From: an uncultured Collinsella sp.
GTDB taxonomy: Bacteria > Actinomycetota > Coriobacteriia > Coriobacteriales > Coriobacteriaceae
DNA: 23,657 nucleotides
Direction: 5' to 3'
NCBI GenBank assembly: GCA_959019775.1
Contig: CAUEPS010000022.1
Span: forward strand, 1-23,657
The position numbers and the translations under genes were made by a program. The notes under the pieces were generated by a model. That model saw nothing but the letters and a program-made list of their open reading frames with translations, ran no database searches and was not told where the DNA came from. This document shows positions 17,163 to 23,657 of this stretch, one piece after another. Positions within the stretch are counted from its first letter, which is position 1, and the number at the start of each line of letters is the position of its first letter.

Positions 17163-18545
17163 ATGCACAAGGTGTATTACCAGCCTGAGGGAATTTGGGT
17201 AGGCGACATCATGCCGTACGGCGAGGACGGCACGTTCTATCTCTATCATCAGCGTGACACGCGTAACCCCGAACCTTTCGGAGAGCCGTTTGGCTGGGCA
17301 CTCGCTACGACCAAGGATTTCGTCAACTACAAGGACTTTGGCGAGAGCCTTGAGCGCGGCGGCGACGAGGAAGTCGACCAGTACATTTATGCCGGCACGG
17401 TGTTTAAGGTGGGCGACAAGTACCATGCGCTCTACACTGGTTGCAATCGCGATAAGGTCCGCGCACGTTTGATGAAGCAGGTTCTTCTTCACGCGACGAG
17501 CGACGACGCCGTCAAGTGGGAGAAGAACATCGCCGAGACGCTGCTTCCGCCCCAGGAGGGTTACGATGACCGCAACTGGCGCGATCCCTTTGTGCTTTGG
17601 GATGAGGAGAACGAAGAGTACATGCTCATCCTCGGCACGCGTGTGGGCGAGGACAAGCGTCTGATGACCGGCCGCCTGGTCAAGTTCACCTCCAAGGACC
17701 TGGATACCTGGGAGTTCCAGGGCGACTGGTGGAACCCGGGCCTGTACACCATGTTCGAGATGCCTGATCTCTTTAAGATGGGCGACTGGTGGTACCTCGT
17801 CTTTTCCGAGTACAGCGACGGCAACAAGACCCGTTACCGCATGTCCAAGTCCATCAACGGTCCTTGGATTACCCCCGCTGACGACTCCTTCGACGGCCGC
17901 GCGTACTACGCCGCTCGCACCGCATTCGATGGCGAGCGCCGCGTTCTCTTTGGTTGGGTCCCGACGCGCGACGAGGGCGGCGACCCCAGCTCTTACCTGT
18001 GGGGTGGCACCTTTATGCCTCTCGAGATCGTTCAGCGTGCCGACGGAACGCTCGGCACCAAGCTCCCCGACAGCATGCTTGGCGCCTTTGGCGAGGCTAA
18101 GGCAGTCGAGACCTTTGAGCTTTCCTGCGAGTCGGGCAAGGTCGAGCAGGTGCTCGCCGCGGATGCCGGCTCCACCTACTTGCTCGATGCCGACATCGAG
18201 CTCGGCGGTAACGCTGCCGGCTTCTCGGTCAAGTTCGCCGAGGACGCCGAGTCCGGTCTTGCCTATGAGTTCCGCGCCAACCTGCGCGAGGGCAAGCTCG
18301 AGTTCACGCCGGCCCCCCAGTACCCGTGGTTCCAGGTCAACAACATGGGCCTCGAGCGTCCGTTGTTCTTTAAGGGCGAGGGCACTCACCATGTGCGCCT
18401 GGTCGTCGACGACGACATCGCGACCATCTTTGTCGATGATGTTGCGCTCAACGCTCGCTTCTGCAACAAGCAGGGCCAGGGTGTGGCGCTTACCGTCACC
18501 GACGGTGCGCTCAAGTGCGCAAACGCAACGATCGCGTCTCTGTAG
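17163..18545 (+). CDS. Glycoside hydrolase family 32-like protein with atypical active-site motifs
   Basis: The 460-residue protein has a five-bladed-propeller fold signature followed by a C-terminal beta-sandwich. The usual nucleophile motif (W-x-N-D-P-N-G) is replaced by GIWVGDIMP, with Asp15 in the expected place. WRDPFVLWD supplies the RDP motif. EMPDLF stands where ECP is usual, keeping the acid/base glutamate. No signal peptide is seen, so it is cytoplasmic. The start at 17163 follows AAAGGAAG; a GTG at 17145 in the same frame lies before that ribosome site. It is the first gene after the operators and is followed 45 nt later by the PTS gene. It may act on a phosphorylated fructoside, but the substrate is uncertain and it could belong to the neighbouring GH43/GH68 clan. 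Confidence 0.82.
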   Translation: MHKVYYQPEGIWVGDIMPYGEDGTFYLYHQRDTRNPEPFGEPFGWALATTKDFVNYKDFGESLERGGDEEVDQYIYAGTVFKVGDKYHALYTGCNRDKVRARLMKQVLLHATSDDAVKWEKNIAETLLPPQEGYDDRNWRDPFVLWDEENEEYMLILGTRVGEDKRLMTGRLVKFTSKDLDTWEFQGDWWNPGLYTMFEMPDLFKMGDWWYLVFSEYSDGNKTRYRMSKSINGPWITPADDSFDGRAYYAARTAFDGERRVLFGWVPTRDEGGDPSSYLWGGTFMPLEIVQRADGTLGTKLPDSMLGAFGEAKAVETFELSCESGKVEQVLAADAGSTYLLDADIELGGNAAGFSVKFAEDAESGLAYEFRANLREGKLEFTPAPQYPWFQVNNMGLERPLFFKGEGTHHVRLVVDDDIATIFVDDVALNARFCNKQGQGVALTVTDGALKCANATIASL

Positions 18546-18590
18546 CGGCAACGAACCGTTTTATGATTTAGAAAAGGAATGGAGAGGAAC

Positions 18591-20042
18591 ATGGACTACA
18601 AGGCAGTGTCCCAGCAAGTCGTCGACAACGTCGGCGGACTGGAGAACATCGAGGGCGCCACGCATTGCGTGACCCGTCTGCGTCTGGTGCTCAAGGATAC
18701 GAGCAAATACAACAAGGCCGAGCTCGAGAACATCGATGGCGTCAAGGGCGTGCTGTACAACAGCGGCCAGCTCATGATCATCTTCGGTACCGGTACCGTC
18801 AACAAGGTCTACGATGAGTTTATGGCTCTGACGGGCGTTAAGGAGATCAGCGCTTCCGAGGTCAAGGGCGCCGAGGCGGACAAGAAGGGCAAGTTCTTCT
18901 CGGTCCTCAAGGTATTCTCGGACATCTTTATCCCCATCATTCCCGCCTTCGTCGGCGCCGCTATCATCATCGGCCTTAAGTCGCTGATCGTTGCCAACGG
19001 CCTCTTTGGCATGGAGGGCAGCCTTGCCGATCACAGCGAGTTCCTCAAGAACCTCGCAAGCTTCTTTGCCATTATCGCCACCACGTTTGACTACCTGCCT
19101 GTCCTGGTTATGTACAGCGCGGTGAAGCGTTTTGGCGGTAACCCGATTCTGGGCATCCTCGTCGGTATCGTCATGGTTCACCCGAGCCTTATGAACCGCA
19201 ACACGTTCGTTATGGACCCGACGGGTGCTGAGTACTGGAACTTTGGTCCGCTCTCCATTCCCATGGTTGCTTTCCAGGGTGGCGTGTTCCCTGCAATCCT
19301 GACTGCCTGGTTTATGGCCAAGGTCGAAAAGATTGCCCAGAAGTACATCCCCGAGGTCGTTTCGTTCGTCTTTGTCCCGACCGTTACCCTGATTCTTGCT
19401 AACGTCGCCCTGTTCACCGTGTTCGGCCCGCTCGGCAACCTGATCGGCGACGTCCTCGCCGGCGTAATCGATATCCTGTACAACAGGATGGGCGTCTTTG
19501 GTGCCTTTGTCTTCGCCGCGTTCCTGCAGCCGCTTGTCGTTACCGGTACGCATCAGTTCATCCAGGGTATCGAGGCAAACCTCGTTGCCACGACTGGCTT
19601 CAACTACATCCAGGCCATCTGGTCGGTTTCCATCATCGCCCAGGGCGGCGGCGCCATCGGCATGTACCTCATTCACAAGAAGCATTCCAAAGAGCGCAAC
19701 ATCTGCATGTCGTCCTTTATCCCGACGCTGGTCGGTATCTCCGAGCCCGCAATCTTTGCTGCAAACATGCGCTACTCGATCATCCCGTTCATCTGCGCTT
19801 GCATCGGTGCAGGCTGCGGCGGTGCCTTCGTGAAGCTCTTTGAGGTGCGCGCCATCGGTCAGGGTCTGACCGGCGTGCTTGGCCTGCTCATCGTCACGCC
19901 CGAGACGCTCGTGTGGTATGTGGCTGGCAATCTCATCGCCTTCATCGTGCCGATCGTCTTGATCTTTGCCTACAACAAGGCAAAGGGCGTGCCGACCACC
20001 GATGAAGAGGGCGCTGGCGCTGGCTTCGACGTTAGCTTCTAG
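18591..20042 (+). CDS. PTS sugar transporter EIIBC, sucrose/beta-glucoside family
   Basis: This imports and phosphorylates a sugar across the membrane. The 483-residue protein begins with an EIIB domain (residues 1-80, ATHCVTRLR with phospho-accepting Cys26). An EIIC domain of about ten membrane helices follows, with FSDIFIPIIPAFVGAAIIIG, VTGTHQFIQGIEANL and GISEPAIFAANMRY as family motifs. No EIIA domain is fused, so a separate glucose-type EIIA is needed. The start at 18591 follows GGAGAGG; an ATG at 18579 overlaps that ribosome site. Its place between two GH32 genes makes sucrose the most likely substrate, as in scrA, but other fructose-containing sugars are possible. Confidence 0.92.
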   Translation: MDYKAVSQQVVDNVGGLENIEGATHCVTRLRLVLKDTSKYNKAELENIDGVKGVLYNSGQLMIIFGTGTVNKVYDEFMALTGVKEISASEVKGAEADKKGKFFSVLKVFSDIFIPIIPAFVGAAIIIGLKSLIVANGLFGMEGSLADHSEFLKNLASFFAIIATTFDYLPVLVMYSAVKRFGGNPILGILVGIVMVHPSLMNRNTFVMDPTGAEYWNFGPLSIPMVAFQGGVFPAILTAWFMAKVEKIAQKYIPEVVSFVFVPTVTLILANVALFTVFGPLGNLIGDVLAGVIDILYNRMGVFGAFVFAAFLQPLVVTGTHQFIQGIEANLVATTGFNYIQAIWSVSIIAQGGGAIGMYLIHKKHSKERNICMSSFIPTLVGISEPAIFAANMRYSIIPFICACIGAGCGGAFVKLFEVRAIGQGLTGVLGLLIVTPETLVWYVAGNLIAFIVPIVLIFAYNKAKGVPTTDEEGAGAGFDVSF

Positions 20043-20080
20043 TTGAGCCGTTCAGCGTAATGTGCGGATAAGTCCATTTG

Positions 20081-20120
20081 GGGAAGGGCGTTCGGCTCGT
20101 GCGAGTCGAGCGTCCTTCCC
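20081..20120 (+). other. Long hairpin between the EIIBC gene and the second GH32 gene
   Basis: GGGAAGGGCGTTCGGCTCG (20081-20099) pairs along its whole 19 bases with 20102-20120, three of them G-U pairs. The apparent loop is only two bases, so the top pair probably opens. There is no T-run. It lies in the 101-nt spacer and may limit expression of the second GH32 gene relative to the transporter. Confidence 0.75.
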
Positions 20121-20143
20121 TATAGACGAGAAAGTCAACGGCG

Positions 20144-21586
20144 ATGTTTAATCAAAAAAATAAGGTGACACGCGCGGACTATGAGCAGTGGCGTGCCGGA
20201 CAGGATGAGACGGCGGCTCGCATCGCATCCGACCCCGATAGGCTTTTGTTCCATGTGGAGCCTGAGCTTGGCTGGCTCAACGACCCCAATGGTTTGGTTC
20301 AGATTGGTGATACGTATCACATCTATCATCAATACGATCCGTTCGATGCTGCGCATGGCGGTCCAGTGCTTTGGAACCATCTGACGACAAAGGATTTTGT
20401 GACGTACGAGAATCACGGCCCCGTGCTGTTCCCCGATTCCGATTTGGATTCGAGTGGAGCGTATTCTGGTTCTGCCTTTGTACGCGATGGCAAGATTCAC
20501 TACTTCTATACCGGCAACGTTAAGCATTTTGACCGTGATGATTACGACTACGTGTTGACGGGCCGTGAGCAAAACCAAATTCATATGGTTGCCGAGAATC
20601 CCGACGAATTGGGCGAGAAGCGCATAGCTGTTGGGCCGGTCGATTACCCCGACGATATCGGTACGCACGTGCGCGACCCCAAGATCCTTGAACACGACGG
20701 TATCTACTACATGGTTCTCGGCGCTCGTACGAAAGACGATCGCGGGTGCGTGCTTGTCTATACCTCGCGTGATCTAGAGGACTGGGGCTATGCGACGCGC
20801 ATTGAGCTGGGCGAGAAGTTTGGCTTTATGTGGGAGTGTCCTGATCTGTTTGAGCTCGATGGCGAGCTTATTCTCGTTTGCTGTCCGCAGGGCGTGCCCG
20901 CCGATGGCTGGCGTTACCGCAATCCGCATCAGTGCGTGTGGTTCTCCATCGAGGCCGATTGGGGGGCGCCGAGCTTTAAGATCGTCGGCCAGGGCATGCC
21001 TCCGATGGTTGATGCCGGTTTTGATTTCTATGCCCCGCAGTTCTTTGAGGACGCTGCGGGTCGGCGTTTGATGATCGGATGGTCGGGTTGCCCCGATGCG
21101 ACGACAGAAAGCCCGACGGTGGCGCGCGGGTGGCAGTGCGCGCTGACGGTGCCGAGAGAGCTGAGCATGCGCGGCGGCAAGCTCTGCCAGTGGCCGGCGC
21201 ACGAGATTGAGAGGATGCGCGGCGATTGCGTTCGTGCTGTAGGCGGTGAGACCGTTGAGGAGCCGGGACGCCTGTTTGATGTCGTGGTTTCCTGCGAGGG
21301 AGCCAAGATGATCGAGCTCGAAATCCGCAAGGGTGTCTTTGTGCGTTATACGGACGGGATGCTTACCCTCGATATGGGCGACGAAGGCTATGGACGCGAC
21401 CAGAGGTCGATCGAGCTCGGCGAACTTCGCGACCTGCGCGTGCTTTCGGACACTACGATGGTCGAGATTTTTGCCAACGGTGGCGAGGCGGCACTTACGA
21501 GCCGTACCTATTCGCCGGCGGTTCCGGCGATGGAGCTGCACACCGAGGGTGCGGCGTCGATGGATTTCTACCGCCTCGCTCATTAA
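20144..21586 (+). CDS. scrB: Sucrose-6-phosphate hydrolase / beta-fructofuranosidase (GH32)
   Basis: This hydrolyses sucrose 6-phosphate to glucose 6-phosphate and fructose in the cytoplasm. The 480-residue protein has all three GH32 motifs: WLNDPNG with nucleophile Asp47, VRDPK with Asp178, and ECPDLF with acid/base Glu231. A C-terminal beta-sandwich (about residue 340 on, including VEIFANGGEAALTSRTY) follows. There is no signal peptide. The length is normal for ScrB. The ribosome site before 20144 is weak (GAGAAAG), in contrast with its neighbours. Next to a sucrose-type EIIBC the phosphorylated substrate is likely, but plain fructoside hydrolysis cannot be excluded. Confidence 0.9.
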   Translation: MFNQKNKVTRADYEQWRAGQDETAARIASDPDRLLFHVEPELGWLNDPNGLVQIGDTYHIYHQYDPFDAAHGGPVLWNHLTTKDFVTYENHGPVLFPDSDLDSSGAYSGSAFVRDGKIHYFYTGNVKHFDRDDYDYVLTGREQNQIHMVAENPDELGEKRIAVGPVDYPDDIGTHVRDPKILEHDGIYYMVLGARTKDDRGCVLVYTSRDLEDWGYATRIELGEKFGFMWECPDLFELDGELILVCCPQGVPADGWRYRNPHQCVWFSIEADWGAPSFKIVGQGMPPMVDAGFDFYAPQFFEDAAGRRLMIGWSGCPDATTESPTVARGWQCALTVPRELSMRGGKLCQWPAHEIERMRGDCVRAVGGETVEEPGRLFDVVVSCEGAKMIELEIRKGVFVRYTDGMLTLDMGDEGYGRDQRSIELGELRDLRVLSDTTMVEIFANGGEAALTSRTYSPAVPAMELHTEGAASMDFYRLAH

Positions 21587-21683
21587 CCGTGCATGGAGCA
21601 CGATTGGACTTGTTGGGCGGAATGTGTCGCAGTTGCCGCGGCCAGCTACCGCTTATCGCGTATAGCGACCGTTTGCGGAATAA

Positions 21684-21777
21684 GTAACACTCCTTCATAA
21701 ACCGTGTAGAATCTCAGATAAGCATGGAGTTTTCCAGGGAGACGCTGTCCTTTGTTGTGTGCAAGGGACGGCGTCTC
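21684..21777 (+). promoter_or_regulatory. Possible promoter and hairpin upstream of degV
   Basis: GTAACA (21684-21689) and TAGAAT (21707-21712) are 17 bp apart. About 27 nt further lies a stem GAGACGC-t-GTCCTT with AAGGGAC-g-GCGTCTC (21739-21777) followed by TTT. The hairpin could be the terminator of the sugar operon or, as it follows the promoter, an attenuator in the degV leader. The gap 21587-21857 holds no gene. Confidence 0.5.
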
Positions 21778-21857
21778 TTTGGCGCTTGGACGCCGTTCTG
21801 CAGCAGGACGGTGGACGTGCGTCACATATTAAAAAGCCAACGTCGAGATGGGTCGTG

Positions 21858-22718
21858 ATGATAATGGGCAAGTACGTAATCGTGGTTGAGTCTGGGTCGG
21901 ATGTGACGCCGGAGCTCTGCGAGCGCTACGGCATCGTGCGCGTGCCTATGCATGTCACGATTGGTGACGAGACCGTCGAGGACGGCTCGATCGATCCGCT
22001 CGAGATTTATTCGCGCTGCAACGAGTTTGGCGTGATGCCCAAGACCAGTGGCTGCGCGCCGGCGGATTTTGCTCACGTGTACGACCGCATTCACGCTGAG
22101 CAGCCCGACGCGACTATTTTGCATCTTGCATATTCCGAGGCCACGACCTGTTCGCATCAGTCCTCAAAGATTGCGGCCCAGGGGCGCGACTACGTGTTCT
22201 CCATGGACACGCGCTTTGTCTCGGTAGGCCAGTCGCTTGTTGTCGTCGAGACCGCCAAATACATCGAGGCTCACCCCGATGCCACCGTCGACGAGATCTT
22301 TGCCTTTACGAACTCCGTCATGGACCGCGTGCTGTTGGGCTTTGTCCCAACCGATCTCGCCTTCCTTAAGGCCGGCGGTCGTTTGTCCAACGTGGCATTC
22401 CTCGGTGCCCATCTGCTCAAGATTAAGCCCTGCATTGAGGTGACGGGTGGTAAGTTCGTGGCGACCAAGAAGTTCCGCGGTTCTATGCTTAAGTGCGCCC
22501 GTGCCTTTATTGATCACATGGTTGCCAAGGGCGAGATTGACTACTCGCGCATTGGCCTGGCGTATTCGGTAGGTCTTTCCGAGGAGCTGCGCGACGACAT
22601 GGAAGTCTATGCGCACGACCTGGGCTTTAAGGACATTACCTGGACTCAGGTCGGCGGCGTCATCTCGAGCCATTGCGGCCCGACCGCCTTCGGCGCGGTG
22701 CTTACGCTTAAGGCGTAA
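21858..22718 (+). CDS. DegV-family fatty acid-binding protein
   Basis: This protein of about 286 residues has the DegV layout. It starts with a Rossmann-like strand and loop (VIVVESGSDVTPELCERYGI), then PKTSGCAPADF, ILHLAYSEATTCSHQS, FSMDTRFVSVGQSLVV and LKAGGRLSN. It ends in a basic-strand region and THCGP-like SSHCGPTAFGAV. Proteins of this family bind a fatty acid and some (FakB) present it to fatty acid kinase FakA for phospholipid synthesis. No fakA is visible here. Starts at 21858 (MIMGKY) and 21864 (MGKY) are both possible; GAGATGG lies 6 nt before the first. The frame is open further upstream but that part overlaps the terminator-like hairpin. Confidence 0.9.
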   Translation: MIMGKYVIVVESGSDVTPELCERYGIVRVPMHVTIGDETVEDGSIDPLEIYSRCNEFGVMPKTSGCAPADFAHVYDRIHAEQPDATILHLAYSEATTCSHQSSKIAAQGRDYVFSMDTRFVSVGQSLVVVETAKYIEAHPDATVDEIFAFTNSVMDRVLLGFVPTDLAFLKAGGRLSNVAFLGAHLLKIKPCIEVTGGKFVATKKFRGSMLKCARAFIDHMVAKGEIDYSRIGLAYSVGLSEELRDDMEVYAHDLGFKDITWTQVGGVISSHCGPTAFGAVLTLKA

Positions 22719-22747
22719 GGCCTGGCGTCTATCGATATCTATTGCCT

Positions 22748-22788
22748 CGGCGGCGAGTGGGTTGTGACAACCTTCCCGCCGCTTTTGT
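22748..22788 (+). terminator. Terminator after degV
   Basis: CGGCGG (22748-22753) pairs with CCGCCG (22776-22781), and inside it GGTTGT (22760-22765) with ACAACC (22767-22772). CTTTTGT follows. It lies about 30 nt after the degV stop codon. Confidence 0.7.
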
Positions 22789-22904
22789 GTGGGGCCAAAT
22801 AGAACAACCCAATTGACCACTAAACCGTTTCACCATCATGCGTATGGGCTAGAATGGCTCTGGCATTTATGTAACTAAAACCAATGAGAGGCAAGGTAGC
22901 GGGA

Positions 22905-23657
22905 ATGGCTGAGATGACGCTCGAGGGTGTGGACGCTCGTCCCGAGGACTCCGCGTTTGCCCTGGGCCGCGTACATTCGATTGAAACGATGGGTACGGTC
23001 GACGGACCCGGCATCCGCTTTGTGGTGTTTGTCCAGGGCTGTCCCATGCGCTGCGCGTATTGCCACAATCCCGATACCTGGTCGGTCAACGGCGGCACGA
23101 TGGTGACCGTCGAGCACCTCATGGATGAGTTCCAGAGTAACCACGAGTTCTATCGCAGCGGCGGAATTACGGTTTCGGGCGGCGAGCCGCTTCTGCAGCC
23201 CGAGTTTTTGGCCGACCTGTTCCGTGCAATGCACAACAACCCCGATGGTCGTGTGCATACCTGCCTGGATAGCTGTGGCTACGCCTTCGACCCTCAGCAT
23301 CCCGAGAAGTTCGATGCCGTGCTCAACGAGACCGACATGGTACTGCTCGATATTAAGCATGCCGACCCGGTCGAGCATAAAAAGCTGACCGGTTGTGATC
23401 CCGCACGCATCCTGGCGTTTGGCGATGAGCTTGCACGTCGCAATATCAAGGTCGTTATCCGCCACGTGGTTGTGCCGGGCATTACCGACACGGTGGAGGA
23501 ATGCGAGAAGCTCGGTTGCCTCATCGCTCCATGGCACAACGTTGTGGGCCTGGAAATGCTGCCGTATCACACGATGGGTGTCGTCAAGTACGAGCAACTG
23601 GGCATTCCCTATAAGCTCGAGGGCGTGCCCCAGATGGATACCGCGCGCATGCCCGAG
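22905..23657 (+). CDS. pflA: Pyruvate formate-lyase activating enzyme, radical SAM (3' end outside window)
   Basis: This abstracts hydrogen from the radical glycine of pyruvate formate-lyase using S-adenosylmethionine and a 4Fe-4S cluster. Of the protein, 251 residues are visible and the frame is open to the window end. The cluster motif is CPMRCAYC (Cys46, Cys50, Cys53), in the family setting ETMGTVDGPGIRFVVFVQG. SGGEP is at residues 91-95, and DIKH, RHVVVPGITD and EMLPYH follow. E. coli PflA (246 residues) starts about 16 residues later, so perhaps 15-25 residues are missing at the end. An in-frame ATG at 22884 would add seven residues but has no ribosome site before it. A possible -10 TAGAAT is at 22850-22855. 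It lies 7.2 kb from its target genes, with the sugar cassette and degV between. Confidence 0.95.
   Translation, partial: MAEMTLEGVDARPEDSAFALGRVHSIETMGTVDGPGIRFVVFVQGCPMRCAYCHNPDTWSVNGGTMVTVEHLMDEFQSNHEFYRSGGITVSGGEPLLQPEFLADLFRAMHNNPDGRVHTCLDSCGYAFDPQHPEKFDAVLNETDMVLLDIKHADPVEHKKLTGCDPARILAFGDELARRNIKVVIRHVVVPGITDTVEECEKLGCLIAPWHNVVGLEMLPYHTMGVVKYEQLGIPYKLEGVPQMDTARMPE

Overview
The window reads as a chromosomal segment of a GC-rich, strictly fermentative gut anaerobe of the Coriobacteriia. Collinsella or a close relative is my best guess. This rests on protein resemblance, a membrane LuxR-type regulator, and the mix of agmatine catabolism, pyruvate formate-lyase and sucrose PTS genes. It is inference, not a database result. 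I see no rRNA, tRNA, CRISPR array, transposase or phage gene.

Layout. (1) 1-415: 3' end of a BceB-type ABC permease. (2) 600-6115: an agmatine deiminase cassette. A membrane LuxR-type regulator (minus strand) is divergent from putrescine carbamoyltransferase, an agmatine/putrescine antiporter and agmatine deiminase, with long hairpin-rich spacers between the three. No carbamate kinase gene follows. (3) 6449-7480: DAHP synthase (minus), with a good promoter, a REP-like palindrome and a MITE-like element with 37-nt terminal inverted repeats upstream. (4) 8057-12728: a tightly coupled marR plus two-gene heterodimeric ABC exporter operon (minus). (5) 13278-15666: pyruvate formate-lyase encoded as two genes, a catalytic body with the two active-site cysteines and a separate 83-residue protein carrying the glycyl-radical site. 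(6) 15969-21586: a LacI-controlled sucrose/fructoside cassette (LacI, atypical GH32, PTS EIIBC, canonical GH32). Four copies of one operator-like motif lie ahead of lacI and ahead of the first GH32 gene. (7) 21858-22718: a DegV protein. (8) 22905 to the end: pyruvate formate-lyase activating enzyme, cut by the window edge.

How they work together. Agmatine would be taken up in exchange for putrescine, deiminated, and split to putrescine plus carbamoyl phosphate. The ATP-forming kinase must be encoded elsewhere. Sucrose-type sugars enter phosphorylated through the EIIBC and are hydrolysed by cytoplasmic GH32 enzymes. The resulting pyruvate is cleaved by the split formate-lyase, which is activated by the radical-SAM enzyme at the right end.

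The most unusual signals are: the split formate-lyase; a family of three related structured elements (453-599, 6130-6213, 6302-6450) at gene 3' ends whose helices differ in sequence but keep pairing; a nested palindrome of about 150 nt after the formate-lyase genes; and the MITE-like element upstream of the DAHP synthase gene.
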